A stretch of DNA of 64,000 bases from Flavonifractor sp. An10 (GCF_002161215.1 NZ_NFMB01000002.1:310001-374000), one strand, 5' to 3'; shown: positions 41,560-51,336, counted from the first letter of the stretch. A program made the numbers and translations. The notes: generated from the sequence alone by a model not told the origin.

Positions 41560-43671
41560 TCAGTCCAGAAGCTGGGCCTGTACATCGATGGGCAGGGAGT
41601 CGATCAGGCTGTGGTTGGCGTTCATCAGGATGCGCTCCTCCAGCTTCAGGCCGAAGGTGGCCCCCTCCATCACCGCAGCGTGGAGGTTGCGGGGCTGCTT
41701 GCTGTCGCCGGCGTTCACCACCGGGATGCCCGCGCGGCGCACCTCCTCAAAGAAGGCTGTGTTGGAGCGGGTGTGGCAGGTGATCACGTCGTCAATGGCC
41801 AGCTCGGTGCGCTGGAAGGACTTGTCCATCAGCACCACCCTGCCCTTCTCCACGCTGTACACCGTGCTGTTCTCGATGATCCTCACCGGGAACTTGAAGG
41901 GCTCGCTGTGGAGGGCCTCCGCGTCGGTCTGGGCAAACCGCTTGCGCAGCACGTACATGTGGATCACCTCCACGGAAGCGGCGAACTCCTTGTTTTCCGT
42001 GACGATGGTGACCTCCTTGCCCATGCCGGCCAGGGCGGCGGCGGTATCGGCCGCGGCGTAGTGGTCGCCCCACACCAGCACCCGCTGGCCGGTGCGGCGC
42101 ATCTGCCGGTCTTTGGGGTGATAGGGGCAGGTCACCTTGGGGCAGGCGATGGCCTCCTCAAAGGGCACCACCCGCTCCGCACCGATGCAGTCGGGCACAT
42201 AGCTGGACGCGCCGGTGGCGTTGAGCACGATGTCAAAGCCGCGGAGATCGTCCGCCGTGGGGGCGGTGTGCAGGCGCACATCCACCTCCAGCCGGCGGAT
42301 TTGGCCCCGGATCCAGTCGGCGTACCACTTCATCTTTTCCTTGCCGGGGGCCATGCAGCAGCCCAGGATGGCGCCGCCCAGCTCGCCGGTCTTTTCAAAG
42401 AGGGTGACGTGGTGGCCGCGGGAGGCGGCGATGCGGGCGGCCTCCATGCCGGCGGGGCCGCCGCCCACGATGCCCACCTTCAGCGGATTGGCTGCGGGGG
42501 TCATCTCGTCAAACTCCATGTGGCCGCAGGCGGGGTTGATAGCGCAGCCGATCTCCTTCTTGGCCATCATGCTCTCCTGCCAGCAGCCGGTGAGGCAGGA
42601 GATACAGCGGCGGATCTGGTCATCCCTGCCCAGATAGGCCTTCAGTGCCCAGTAGGGGTCGCAGAGCATCTGCCGGGACAGGCCCACCATATCGGTGTCC
42701 CCGTCGGCCAGCACCTTGTCGCAGAAGTCGGGGTTGCGGAAGGAGTGGCTGTTGATCACGGGGATGGACACCGCCTGCTTCACCGCCCGGGAGGCGTACA
42801 GAGTCCACCCCTCGGGGTAGTACATGGGGTCGAAGCCGGCGCCGGGGCTCTCCTGGATGCACTGGCTCAGATCCAAGGCAGCCGCGCCGGCCTTCTCCAA
42901 CTCCACGGCCACCCGGACGCTCTCCTCACAGGTTCGGCCGCCCTCCACCCACTCGTCCACCGAGTAGCGCACCAGGATGGGGAAATCCCTGCCGCACTTC
43001 TGCTGGATGGAGCTGATGATGGCCAGGGGGAAGCGCATCCGGTTCTCAAAGCTGCCGCCCCAGCGGTCAATGCGCTTGTTCAGATAGGGGGACATGAACT
43101 GGGAGATCAGGTAGCCGTGGGCGGCGTGGAGCTCCACCCCGTCAAAGCCGGCCTGCTTGACCCGCCAGGCCGACTCGGAGAACTTGTCCACCATATCCAC
43201 CACCTCCTCGGTGGTCATGGCCCGGACGGGCTTGCCCTTCTCCTCGGCATTTTCGTAGACGATCTCGTGGCCGGCGCTCCAGGGCAGCTTGACCACCATG
43301 TCGGTGGCCGACATGGTGTTGTAGCGGGGCCAGGCGCACTGGCGTCCGGGGTGCTGCAGCTGCACCACGCACTTGGCGCCGTACTTGTGCATGCTCTCCG
43401 CCAGGCGGGCCAGGCCGGGGATCTGTGTATCGCTGTCCGCCACCAGGCCGGTGACGGTGGGGCGGCCGGTGGCCGCATCGGGGGAGGTGGCCCCCACGAT
43501 GATCAGGCCCACGCCGCCCTTGGCCAGCTGGCTGTGGTGATGGATGTCCCGCTCACTGACGGAGCCGTCGGCGTTGGAGGAGCTCACATCGGTGGGCACG
43601 TGGCAGATGCGGTTGGGCACCAGCATATTGCCGATTCGGATGGGCTGGAACAGATGTGGGTACTTTAACAT
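41560..43671 (-). CDS. old yellow enzyme-type NADH:flavin oxidoreductase with Fe-S and FAD domains (BaiCD/enoate reductase-like)
   Basis: 703 residues in three domains. Residues 1-~350: FMN TIM barrel (LFQPIRIGNMLVPNRICHVP, GFDGVELHAAHGYLISQFMS, NKRIDRWGGSFENRMRFPL). Next the 4Fe-4S motif CISCLTGCWQES...EIGCAINP. Then an FAD/NAD-binding part (KVGIVGGGPAGMEAARIAAS, VLVWGDHYAAADTAAALAG). Relatives include 2,4-dienoyl-CoA reductase, BaiCD/BaiH bile-acid enzymes and enoate reductases of gut anaerobes. The substrate is likely an unsaturated acid or steroid, not determinable here. It is followed by an MFS carrier gene upstream on the same strand, which suggests uptake linked to reduction. Confidence 0.9.
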   Translation of the reverse strand: MLKYPHLFQPIRIGNMLVPNRICHVPTDVSSSNADGSVSERDIHHHSQLAKGGVGLIIVGATSPDAATGRPTVTGLVADSDTQIPGLARLAESMHKYGAKCVVQLQHPGRQCAWPRYNTMSATDMVVKLPWSAGHEIVYENAEEKGKPVRAMTTEEVVDMVDKFSESAWRVKQAGFDGVELHAAHGYLISQFMSPYLNKRIDRWGGSFENRMRFPLAIISSIQQKCGRDFPILVRYSVDEWVEGGRTCEESVRVAVELEKAGAAALDLSQCIQESPGAGFDPMYYPEGWTLYASRAVKQAVSIPVINSHSFRNPDFCDKVLADGDTDMVGLSRQMLCDPYWALKAYLGRDDQIRRCISCLTGCWQESMMAKKEIGCAINPACGHMEFDEMTPAANPLKVGIVGGGPAGMEAARIAASRGHHVTLFEKTGELGGAILGCCMAPGKEKMKWYADWIRGQIRRLEVDVRLHTAPTADDLRGFDIVLNATGASSYVPDCIGAERVVPFEEAIACPKVTCPYHPKDRQMRRTGQRVLVWGDHYAAADTAAALAGMGKEVTIVTENKEFAASVEVIHMYVLRKRFAQTDAEALHSEPFKFPVRIIENSTVYSVEKGRVVLMDKSFQRTELAIDDVITCHTRSNTAFFEEVRRAGIPVVNAGDSKQPRNLHAAVMEGATFGLKLEERILMNANHSLIDSLPIDVQAQLLD

Positions 43672-43717
43672 AGCGCAGAACCTCCCAATGATTCAGATCT
43701 GCCCCTCGGGCAGCGGA

Positions 43718-44905
43718 TTACGGTTCGTCAGGGGCCGGCAGGCGCAGGGCTCCGGCGGCAAAGAGGATGACCAGCAGACCGGCGAAGATGGGCACGGACA
43801 TGCCCACCTGGATGGAGACGGCGTCGGACAGGTCGGCCATGAGAATGGGCACCACCACCCGGGCGATGCCGGTCACGAACATGTACATGGAGGTGGTGAG
43901 GGTGGTGCTGCCCTGATAGCCCCGGGCGCACTCCGCCACCATCATGGGCATAAAGTGGCCGGTGACCAGGCCCAGCAGCCCGAAGCACAGGCACATGACG
44001 GCGGCGCTTCCGCTGAGGATGCCCAGGGCCAGCAGGCCGGCGGACAGAGCCCCGCCGCCCAGAATGAGCAGCAGGGGGCGCACCCGCAGGTGGGGCGCCA
44101 GGAAGCGGTTGACCGTGGCGGCCACCCAGTAGACGGTCAGGCAGGTGGCCCCCAGGGCGTCGTTGTTATGAACCAGGAGCATGTAGCGCACGATCCAGCA
44201 GGTCAGGCCGGTCTGCACCATGGCGCACATGGCCCCGCAGGCCAGCAGCAGCAGATTGCGCTTTTTGCGCAGATAGCCGCCGAACTGCTGCAGGGAGAGC
44301 CGCTCCTCCCGGGCCTGCTGCCGGCTGTCCAGCCCTTTGGCGCCCCGCCGGGCCAGGGCCACACAGAGCATGGCGCCCGCCGTCATTGCGGCGATGACAA
44401 AAAATACGCCGCGCCAGGAGATCCCCAGCAGCAGGGCCTGCATCAGCAGGGGGGCCAGCAGGCTGCCCACGCCGAACAGGCCGTGGAGCAGGCTCAGATA
44501 CTTGGGGCTGTCATGGGGGTGAAAGTCGATCATGCAGGAGTTGATATAGCCATCCAGCCAGCCGCAGCCCACCCCCAGCAGCACAATGGCGGTGAGAAAC
44601 ACGGCGAAGGAGGAGGCCGAGCCGGAGAGAAGCAGCATCGCCACCTGCAGCAGTCCGGACAGGAGCAGCATGAACAGCTTCTCCGTCCGCCCCTGGAACA
44701 GGGGGTTGACCAGCAGGGCCAGCATATAGCCCACGCTGAGCATGCTGCTCAGCAGGCCCTGGGCAGCGCCGGTCAGGGAGAAGGCGGCCACCACCTCGTT
44801 GAGCAGCACGCTGCTGATGGAGTTGACAAAGGCGTAGAGAAAGGCGGTGACCAGGATCGCGGCGGTGACGCCCTTGACGGCTGGCGGATTGGTGCGGGTT
44901 TCCAT
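43718..44905 (-). CDS. MFS transporter
   Basis: 395 residues from ATG 44903-44905. About twelve hydrophobic segments, for example AILVTAFLYAFVNSISSVLL, LLSSMLSVGYMLALLVNPLF, LLHGLFGVGSLLAPLLMQAL. The usual positively charged loop between TM2 and TM3 (FQGRTEKL) is present. A central cytosolic loop (KGLDSRQQAREERLSLQQF) separates the two halves. It lies 46 nt before the flavin oxidoreductase, so they are probably one unit; the solute is unknown. Confidence 0.88.
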   Translation of the reverse strand: METRTNPPAVKGVTAAILVTAFLYAFVNSISSVLLNEVVAAFSLTGAAQGLLSSMLSVGYMLALLVNPLFQGRTEKLFMLLLSGLLQVAMLLLSGSASSFAVFLTAIVLLGVGCGWLDGYINSCMIDFHPHDSPKYLSLLHGLFGVGSLLAPLLMQALLLGISWRGVFFVIAAMTAGAMLCVALARRGAKGLDSRQQAREERLSLQQFGGYLRKKRNLLLLACGAMCAMVQTGLTCWIVRYMLLVHNNDALGATCLTVYWVAATVNRFLAPHLRVRPLLLILGGGALSAGLLALGILSGSAAVMCLCFGLLGLVTGHFMPMMVAECARGYQGSTTLTTSMYMFVTGIARVVVPILMADLSDAVSIQVGMSVPIFAGLLVILFAAGALRLPAPDEP

Positions 44906-44926
44906 GAAATCGCTCCTTTGGCAGAG

Positions 44927-44962
44927 AAAAACCGGCATCGGACGGTGCCCGATGCCGGTTTT
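44927..44962 (-). terminator. terminator of the sugar permease genes
   Basis: Minus strand AAAACCGGCATCGG / CCGATGCCGGTTTT followed by TCTC; ends the permease operon before the MFS gene. Confidence 0.85.
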
Positions 44963-44992
44963 CCAAAAGTGGGGCGCCGACGGTTAGTCAGC

Positions 44993-45988
44993 TTACTGCC
45001 GGACGTTTTTCTCGCGGTTGTAAAGGATCAGCAGCAGAACCATGATCAGGCCCATGAAGATATTGCGGAGAGGCTGAGAGAAGCCCATAGTGGTCAGCGC
45101 GTTGCTGAGCACCACCATGACCAGGGAGCCGGCGATGCTGCCCGTGTAGGAGCCCACGCCGCCGGAAAGGGTGGTGCCGCCGATGATGACCGCGATGAGG
45201 GAGTTATAGGCGTACTCATCGAAGATCTGGCAGCGGGCGGCGTTCATATACGCCGCACCCAGCATGCCGGCAAAGGCGGCGAACAGGCCGGAGAACACAT
45301 AGGTCAAAATCTGCACCCGGGCCACGCTCACACCGCTGAGCCGCGCCGCCGTGGGGTTGTTGCCCACCAGATAGACCTGCTTGCCGAAGCGGGAGCGGTT
45401 GAGCAGATAAAAGACCAGCGGAATGAGAACCACAGCGTAGAGCACAATGGACGGCAGGAACTGCAGCCCGAACAGGCGGGCGGTCACCGTCTTGATGAAC
45501 GTGGGGGAGGCATAGCCCATGGGGCTGCCCTGGGTGAGCACGTACTGCATCCGGGTCACCACGTTGGAGATGGCTAGGGTGACAATCATGGGGGGCAGGC
45601 CGATCTTCACCGAGCAGACGCCGTTGAGCAGGCCCACCAGAGCGCCCATGGCCAGAGCGGTCACCAGCAGCTGGAGGAAATGCCCGTCCTCGCCGTTCAT
45701 GATAGTGGTGGTCAGAATGGCCGCCGACGACATGACCGCGCCCACGCCGAAGTCCATGCCGCCGCCGATGAGCACGATGGTCTGGCCCGCGGAGGCGATG
45801 CTCAGCAGCAGGGTGAGCATGATGATGGAGCCGATGGCGCTGGCGTTGAAAGAAGACGGCGTCTTGATGATGGTGGCCAGATAGAGCAGGCCGGCGATGA
45901 TAAAGGCCATGCGGGCGGGGCTCTTCTGGATAAACATCTTCACCCGCTGGCCGGCGGACAGCTGCTGTGCAGACAGAGCGTTACGCAT
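44993..45988 (-). CDS. RbsC-type ABC transporter permease
   Basis: 331 residues from ATG 45986-45988. Carbohydrate uptake 2 permease family: TIVLIGGGMDFGVGAVMSSA, GALVGLLNGVCSVKIGLPPM, IVTLAISNVVTRM, RFGKQVYLVGNNPTAARLSG, IAVIIGGTTLSGGVGSYTGS. It would form a sugar importer with the adjacent permease, an ATPase and a binding protein, but no ATPase or binding protein gene remains here. It overlaps the preceding truncated permease by 8 nt. Confidence 0.9.
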   Translation of the reverse strand: MRNALSAQQLSAGQRVKMFIQKSPARMAFIIAGLLYLATIIKTPSSFNASAIGSIIMLTLLLSIASAGQTIVLIGGGMDFGVGAVMSSAAILTTTIMNGEDGHFLQLLVTALAMGALVGLLNGVCSVKIGLPPMIVTLAISNVVTRMQYVLTQGSPMGYASPTFIKTVTARLFGLQFLPSIVLYAVVLIPLVFYLLNRSRFGKQVYLVGNNPTAARLSGVSVARVQILTYVFSGLFAAFAGMLGAAYMNAARCQIFDEYAYNSLIAVIIGGTTLSGGVGSYTGSIAGSLVMVVLSNALTTMGFSQPLRNIFMGLIMVLLLILYNREKNVRQ

Positions 45989-46760
45989 TCCCGTCGCCCC
46001 CCTTCTTAGTCTCGACGGGCTCGTCATAGTGACGGTCGCTGCGCCGGAACTGGCGCACGATGCCCTCCCTCAGGGCGTCGCGCTGGCCCTTGGCCGTGAC
46101 GATGGTCATCAGCAGGCCCAGGAAAATGATGATGTCGGACACGAAGTTCTGCCAGTAACTGGTGACGGAGAAGCCGGGGATCAGGTCTACCAGCAGGGAG
46201 AAGAAGTAGTACACGGAGTTCTGGATCAGCACGTAGAAGCCGGAGCCGAACACGGCGCAGGCCACATTGCCCCAGCCGCCGAAGCCCAGGCCGCCCAGGA
46301 TGCAGGCAGACAGGGAGCGGATGCCGTAGTCCTCGGCCTGCAGCGGGTTGCCGGAGGCGATCATCAGCGTGATGCAGATGCCGGCCACGCCCACAAAGAT
46401 GCCCTTGAGGATGAAGGCCTTGAGCTGCACCTGCATGGGGCTGATGCCGGCGGCAAAGGCGTTGCGGGGGTTGGCGCCCACGGCGTAGATGTGGGTGCCG
46501 AACCGGTTGCTCCGGGCATACCACCAGATGAGCAGGACGCCCACGATGAACAGGGCGGACACCGGGATGATGCCCAGGATCTGGGAGTCATAGGCCTGGT
46601 AATAGACCTTCTCCACCTTGCCCTGGGGCACGTCCATGATCAGCACGTTGATGCCCTTGATGATGTAGGTCAGCGCGTAGCTGGCCAGCAGCGCCGGCAG
46701 GCGGAACACCGAGCAGCACACCCAGCAGGCCAGGGAGGCCAGGACAGCCACCAGTACCAC
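45981..46760 (-). pseudogene. RbsC-type ABC permease, 5' end missing
   Basis: Permease similarity runs from about VLVAVLASLACWVCCSVF through RLPALLASYALTYIIKGINV, NRFGTHIYAVGANPRNAFAA and ILGGLGFGGWGNVACAVFGS to the stop. The expected first ~70-80 residues (start, TM1-TM2, the IDLSVG-like region) are absent: near 46,760 the sequence changes abruptly into a plus-strand oxidoreductase gene that is also missing its start. The remaining frame stays open but without a recognisable start. Confidence 0.8.
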
Positions 46761-47219
46761 GACACCGACGCCGAGGATCACGCGGTCACCCAGCTGGAGT
46801 TTGAGGTGAACGGCCGCAAGGTGCTCTGCGTGGGCGAGGACAGCTGGGTCAAACAGGGCGGCATGCAGGACTGCATCGAGATTTACGGCGACAAGGGCGT
46901 GTGCTACGCCGATCTGTTCCAGGGCAACTCCTCCCAGATGTACAGCCTGGAGGGCTACGACTACGCCAGCGAGAAGGCCGGAGCCACCACCGGCTGGACA
47001 TACCCCATCTTTGAGGAGGCCTTCAACCAGGGCTATCCCCAGGAGCTCACCCACTTTGTGGACTGCGTGCGAACCGGCGGGAAGCCCGTCTCCGACGGCG
47101 AGTACGGCAAGGCCGTGCTGGAGGTCATCCACGCGGCATACCGCTCCGCAAAGGAGGGCCGGAAGGTGGAGCTGCCCTGGCAGTCCCGGGCCGGCAGGCC
47201 GGTGGACAACTGGAGGTGA
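46761..47219 (+). pseudogene. Gfo/Idh/MocA-type oxidoreductase, 5' part missing
   Basis: Similarity starts at DTDAEDHAVTQLEFEVNGRK and continues through EDSWVKQGGMQDCIEIYGDK, GWTYPIFEEAFNQGYPQELT, HFVDCVRTGGKPVSDGEYGK to AVLEVIHAAYRSAKEGRKVE. This is the C-terminal substrate/dimer domain; the N-terminal Rossmann domain with GxGxxG is missing. The truncated end abuts the truncated permease on the other strand. The GTGA overlap with the NagB-like gene downstream is kept. Confidence 0.8.
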
Positions 47220-47950
47220 TTGCGGTGCAGCGCTTCCCCAGCGACGCGGCCATGGGCGAGTACCTGGCGGATCGGATCGCCGAAGTGCTCCGGGCAAAGC
47301 CGGACGCCCTGCTGTCCATTGCGGCGGGCACCACCTCCTTCCCGGTGTTTGACGCGCTGAAACGGCGGGTCAGGGCAGGGGAGCTCTCCTTCGCGCAGGC
47401 CGGCTTTTTCGGCATGGACGAGTGGTGCGGCCTGCCCCAGGACGCCGACGGCGCCATGGCGGACTTCCTCCGCCGGCATTTCCTGGACGAGGTGGACTTC
47501 AAGGAGGTGTTCCTCTTTGACGGCATGGCCGATCCCCAGGCCGAGTGCGCCCGGGCCAGGGCGTTCCTGTCCAGCCGCGGCGGCCTGGATGTGATCGTGT
47601 TCGGCATCGGCGTCAACGGCCATGTGGCGCTGAACGAGCCGGGGGCGGATCCCACCCTCCACGCCCACGTGGCCCAGGTGGCCCAGGTTACCGCCCACGT
47701 GGCCCAGAAATATTTTGAGAAGAAGGCGCCCCCGCTGACGATGGGGGTCACCATCGGCCTGGCCGACGCGCTGGATACCGGATCGGTCTGGCTGGTGGCC
47801 AACACCCCGGCCAAGCGGGAGGCGGTGGAGAAGCTGGAGGCCCTGGCCGGTGCGGGCACCCCCAACAATCAGGTGCCCGCCAGCCTGGTGGCCGCCATGC
47901 CGCAGACGGAGCTGCTGGTGACAGAGGCGGTTTACGCGCCGGCCTCCTGA
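47216..47950 (+). CDS. glucosamine-6-phosphate deaminase-like (NagB/SugP) protein
   Basis: 244 residues from GTG 47216, overlapping the preceding stop. NagB fold markers: SIAAGTTSFPVFDAL, GFFGMDEWCGLP, LFDGMADPQAECARA, VIVFGIGVNGHVALNEPGAD, MGVTIGLADALDTGSVWLVA. NagB converts glucosamine-6-P to fructose-6-P and ammonia; relatives act on other sugar phosphates. As it follows an Idh-type oxidoreductase and ABC sugar permeases, it likely belonged to a carbohydrate catabolic locus that is now decayed. Whether it is still expressed is unclear. Confidence 0.85.
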   Translation: MIAVQRFPSDAAMGEYLADRIAEVLRAKPDALLSIAAGTTSFPVFDALKRRVRAGELSFAQAGFFGMDEWCGLPQDADGAMADFLRRHFLDEVDFKEVFLFDGMADPQAECARARAFLSSRGGLDVIVFGIGVNGHVALNEPGADPTLHAHVAQVAQVTAHVAQKYFEKKAPPLTMGVTIGLADALDTGSVWLVANTPAKREAVEKLEALAGAGTPNNQVPASLVAAMPQTELLVTEAVYAPAS

Positions 47951-47966
47951 TCAGAGCGCACAGAGC

Positions 47967-48000
47967 AGAGCCCTGGAACCGGATCCGGTTCCGGGGCTCT
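47967..48000 (+). terminator. hairpin after the NagB-like gene
   Basis: AGAGCC-CTGGAACCGG / CCGGTTCC-GGGGCTCT stem; tail lacks a strong T run, so termination strength is uncertain. Confidence 0.6.
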
Positions 48001-48050
48001 GTGCCTGCACGGGCCGTACTGGCCCCGCCCGGCTGTTTTCGCCCAACCCC

Positions 48051-48079
48051 TTGAAATCGGCGCGGTTTTCAAGTATAAT
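48051..48079 (+). promoter_or_regulatory. promoter of leuS
   Basis: TTGAAA (48051-48056), 17-nt spacer, TATAAT (48074-48079), about 50 nt before the start. There is no T-box in this short leader. Confidence 0.85.
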
Positions 48080-48129
48080 ATCACAGATTGCATGCGGCCT
48101 GGGGCCGAAGTGACAGATTCAAAGAAAGC

Positions 48130-50562
48130 GTGAGAGATTTGAAGTACGATTTTGCCGCCATTGAGCCCAAGTGGCAGAAGAAGTGGCTGGACGAGAAGAC
48201 CTTCCACTGCGAGAACCACAGCGACAAGCCCAAATTCTACGCCCTGGTGGAGTTCCCCTATCCCTCCGGACAGGGCCTGCACGTGGGCCACGCCCGGCCC
48301 TACACCGCCATGGACGTGGTGGCCCGCAAGAAGCGGATGGACGGGTACAACGTGCTCTTCCCCATGGGGTACGACGCCTTCGGCCTGCCCACCGAGAACT
48401 ACGCCATCAAAAACCACATCCACCCGGCCAAGGTGACCCACGACAACATTGAGAATTTCTCCAAGCAGCTGCACATGCTGGGCTACTCCTTCGACTGGGA
48501 TCGGGTGATCAACACCACCGACCCCAGCTACTACAAGTGGACTCAGTGGATCTTCCTCCAGCTGTACAAGCACGGCCTGGCCTACAAGACCACCATGCCG
48601 GTGAACTGGTGCACCTCCTGCAAGTGCGTGCTGGCCAACGAGGAGGTGGTGGAGGGCGTCTGCGAGCGGTGCGGCTCCCCCGTCATCCGCAAGGAGAAGA
48701 GCCAGTGGATGCTCAAGATCACCGAGTATGCCCAGCGGCTCATCGACGATCTGGACGAGCTGGACTTCATCGAGCGGGTGAAGATCCAGCAGAAGAACTG
48801 GATCGGCCGCTCCACCGGCGCGGAGGTCACCTTCCAGGCCACCACCGGCGACGAGATCGTGGTGTTCACCACCCGGCCGGACACCCTGTTCGGCGCCACC
48901 TACATGGTGCTCTCTCCGGAGCACGAGCTGGTGCGCAAGTGGCTGGACGCCGGCCTGCTGCACAATGCCGACGATGTGACCGCCTACCAGAAGGCCGCCG
49001 CCTCCAAGTCCGATCTGGAGCGCACCGAGCTGAACAAGGAAAAGACCGGCGTGTGCCTGGACGGCGTGAAGGGCGTCAACCCGGTGAACGGCAAGGAGAT
49101 CCCCATCTTCATCTCCGACTACGTGCTCTCCACCTACGGCACCGGCGCCATCATGGCCGTGCCCGCCCACGACGACCGTGACTGGGAGTTCGCCAAGAAG
49201 TTCGGCTGTGAGATCATCGAGGTGGTCTCCGGCGGCGAGGACGTGCAGCAGGCCGCCTTCACCGCCAAGGACGAGACCGGCATCCTGGTCAACTCCGACT
49301 TCCTCAACGGCCTGACCGTGAAAGACGCCATCCCCGTGATCACCAAGTGGCTGGAGGAGAAGGGCATCGGCCGCGCCAAGGTGAACTACAAGCTGCGGGA
49401 CTGGGTGTTCTCCCGCCAGCGGTACTGGGGCGAGCCCATCCCCATGGTGTACTGCGAGAAGTGCGGCTGGCAGCCCCTGCCGGAGGATCAGCTGCCCCTG
49501 GTGCTCCCCGACGTGGAGAGCTATGAGCCCACCGACGACGGCGAGAGTCCCCTGTCCAAGATGACCGACTGGGTGAACACCACCTGCCCCCACTGCGGCG
49601 GCCCCGCGAAGCGGGAGACCGACACCATGCCCCAGTGGGCCGGCTCCAGCTGGTACTTCCTGCGCTATATGGATCCCCACAACGACAAGGCCCTGGCCTC
49701 CCCGGAGGCCCTGAAATACTGGTCGCCGGTGGACTGGTACAACGGCGGCATGGAGCATACCACCCTCCATCTGCTCTACTCCCGGTTCTGGCACAAGTTC
49801 CTGTACGACATCGGCGTGGTGCCCACCAAGGAGCCCTACCAGAAGCGCACCTCCCACGGCATGATCCTGGGCGAGGGCGGCGAGAAGATGTCCAAGAGCC
49901 GGGGCAACGTGATCAACCCCAACGACGTGGTGGCCCAGTACGGCGCGGACACCATGCGGCTGTATATCATGTTCATCGGCGACTTTGAGAAGGCCGCCGC
50001 CTGGAGCGACAACGCGGTGAAGGGCTGCAAGCGGTTCCTGGACCGCGTATGGAACCTGTCCGACAACCTGACGGACGAGGCGGGCTATTCCAAGGCCAAT
50101 GAGAGCGCGGTGCACAAGACCATCAAGAAGGTGTCCGACGACATCGAGGCCATGAAGTTCAACACCGCCATCGCCGCCCTGATGGCCCTGGTGAACGACT
50201 TCTACGCCAACGGCTGCTCCAGGGGCGACTATGCCGCCCTGCTGCTCATGCTCTCCCCCTTCGCCCCCCACATGGTGGAGGAGCTGTGGGAGGCCCTGGG
50301 CTTCGCCGCGGACAAGGGCATGGCCTGCGCCCAGCCCTGGCCCGCCTACGACGAGAGCAAGACTGTGGAGGCCGAGGTGAACATGGCGGTGCAGGTCAAC
50401 GGCAAGCTCCGCGCCACCATCACCGTGCCTATGGACAGCGGGGAGGAGGCCGTGGTGGCCGCCGCCCTGGCCGACCCCAAGGTACAGAAGTTTACCGAGG
50501 GCAAGAACCTGGTCAAGACCATCCTGGTGAAAAACAAGCTGGTCAACCTGATTGCCAAATAA
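48130..50562 (+). CDS. leuS: leucyl-tRNA synthetase
   Basis: 810 residues from GTG 48130; a TTG at 48088 is possible but overlaps the promoter's transcription start region. HIGH motif as [14 protein letters not shown] near residue 47. Editing domain ([40 protein letters not shown]) contains the TTRPDTLFG and GTGA... features. KMSKS as [20 protein letters not shown]. The zinc-type CXXC pairs (CTSCKC, CERCG, CEKCGW, CPHCGG) are present. It charges tRNA-Leu. Directly upstream of rpsU, which has its own promoter. Confidence 0.97.
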   Translation: MRDLKYDFAAIEPKWQKKWLDEKTFHCENHSDKPKFYALVEFPYPSGQGLHVGHARPYTAMDVVARKKRMDGYNVLFPMGYDAFGLPTENYAIKNHIHPAKVTHDNIENFSKQLHMLGYSFDWDRVINTTDPSYYKWTQWIFLQLYKHGLAYKTTMPVNWCTSCKCVLANEEVVEGVCERCGSPVIRKEKSQWMLKITEYAQRLIDDLDELDFIERVKIQQKNWIGRSTGAEVTFQATTGDEIVVFTTRPDTLFGATYMVLSPEHELVRKWLDAGLLHNADDVTAYQKAAASKSDLERTELNKEKTGVCLDGVKGVNPVNGKEIPIFISDYVLSTYGTGAIMAVPAHDDRDWEFAKKFGCEIIEVVSGGEDVQQAAFTAKDETGILVNSDFLNGLTVKDAIPVITKWLEEKGIGRAKVNYKLRDWVFSRQRYWGEPIPMVYCEKCGWQPLPEDQLPLVLPDVESYEPTDDGESPLSKMTDWVNTTCPHCGGPAKRETDTMPQWAGSSWYFLRYMDPHNDKALASPEALKYWSPVDWYNGGMEHTTLHLLYSRFWHKFLYDIGVVPTKEPYQKRTSHGMILGEGGEKMSKSRGNVINPNDVVAQYGADTMRLYIMFIGDFEKAAAWSDNAVKGCKRFLDRVWNLSDNLTDEAGYSKANESAVHKTIKKVSDDIEAMKFNTAIAALMALVNDFYANGCSRGDYAALLLMLSPFAPHMVEELWEALGFAADKGMACAQPWPAYDESKTVEAEVNMAVQVNGKLRATITVPMDSGEEAVVAAALADPKVQKFTEGKNLVKTILVKNKLVNLIAK

Positions 50563-50590
50563 GTTCCGTGCCCGGTATGTAAAAACGCTC

Positions 50591-50619
50591 TTGACATTTG
50601 GGGCATTATAGAATACAAT
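50591..50619 (+). promoter_or_regulatory. promoter of rpsU
   Basis: TTGACA (50591-50596), 17-nt spacer, TACAAT (50614-50619). Confidence 0.87.
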
Positions 50620-50691
50620 GATTCTGTTAAAGCCATATCTTTGTGGCCCTTTGGCGGTGGAATCCCGCCGCTTCGGAGGGAGGGGAAGTCA

Positions 50692-50874
50692 ATGTCGGAA
50701 GTCCATGTGAAGGACGGGGAGTCCTTGGAGAACGCGCTGAAGCGCTTCAAGCGCAGCTGCGCCAAGTCGGGCGTTCTGGCCGAGGTTCGCAGGCGTGAGC
50801 ACTATGAGAGCCCGAGCGTGAAGCGCCGCAAGAAGTCTGAGGCCGCCCGCAAGAACCGCAAGAAGTATTACTGA
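50692..50874 (+). CDS. rpsU: 30S ribosomal protein S21
   Basis: 60 residues from ATG 50692 (GGAGGGAGGGG upstream). Sequence [20 protein letters not shown], then [20 protein letters not shown] and a basic tail ending KNRKKYY. S21 helps initiation on the small subunit. The terminator hairpin 10 nt after the stop is the first of two identical hairpins that bracket a structured intergenic element. Confidence 0.96.
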   Translation: MSEVHVKDGESLENALKRFKRSCAKSGVLAEVRRREHYESPSVKRRKKSEAARKNRKKYY

Positions 50875-50883
50875 GAACTTACA

Positions 50884-51211
50884 AGGCCCCGCACCCAATG
50901 GGTGCGGGGCCTTGCTGCGCCTGTCGAAAAAGTGGCGAAGCCACTTTTTCGAGAAAGATTGCATGGCGGAAGGGACTCGATTTCTTGCGAAATAGTCACC
51001 CCTTCCGCCATGAGAAGTGTCATTTCCGACGCGCACCCCCCAGGGGGCCCTCTCTTGCCCCTTCGGGGCAATTCACCTTGTGTCGCCGGAAATGACAGAT
51101 TTTGATTTTATTCCTGCGGCTGCGACCGCAGGAACTCTGCGAGGCTTTCCTTCGCGGGAGTTTTTCGATACGCTGAGGCCCCGCACCCAATGGGTGCGGG
51201 GCCTTGCTGCG
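50884..51211 (+). repeat. structured intergenic element, copy A, bracketed by identical 36-bp hairpins
   Basis: The 36-nt sequence containing GGCCCCGCACCC / GGGTGCGGGGCC occurs at 50884-50919 and again at 51176-51211. Between them lie hairpins: TCGAAAAAGTGGC-gaa-GCC... (50924-50952), ATGGCGGAAGGG / CCCTTCCGCCAT, TGAGAAGTG, GTCATTTCCG / CGGAAATGAC (51019-51096), TTCCTGCGG / CCGCAGGAA (51111-51133) and ACTCTGCGAGGCTTTC. The order matches copy B at 11,924-12,120. No gene is seen in 50,875-51,336. Confidence 0.78.
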
Positions 51212-51258
51212 TCCAGGGAGGTGCCCCGCCAAAAAGAGAGGTATTTGTATCTTTCCGC

Positions 51259-51287
51259 TTGACAGCGGAATTTTAAAATGATATATT
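51259..51287 (+). promoter_or_regulatory. promoter of the DUF3796-XRE operon
   Basis: TTGACA (51259-51264), 17-nt spacer, TATATT (51282-51287). Confidence 0.82.
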
Positions 51288-51311
51288 TATCCCATAAAGA
51301 GATAAATATAT
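51281..51311. promoter_or_regulatory. operator-like inverted repeat over the -10 box
   Basis: Perfect 11-bp arms ATATATTTATC and GATAAATATAT with a 9-nt spacer. It covers the -10 and the start of transcription, so it fits autoregulation by the XRE protein encoded second in the operon (inference). Confidence 0.7.
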
Positions 51312-51336
51312 CTCATAAGACGGGAAGGATTCCAAG

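Noticed and set aside
41611-43668. 685-residue plus-strand open frame opposite the flavin oxidoreductase
   Set aside because: Shadow; composition is GC-codon driven (Gly, His, Ala) and lacks domains, whereas the minus frame has FMN, 4Fe-4S and FAD signatures.
48000-48130. T-box upstream of leuS
   Set aside because: The leader after the TATAAT is only about 45 nt and lacks the GGGTGGTACCGCG motif.
47932-50271. 779-residue minus-strand open frame opposite leuS
   Set aside because: Shadow of leuS; the plus strand shows HIGH, KMSKS and editing motifs.
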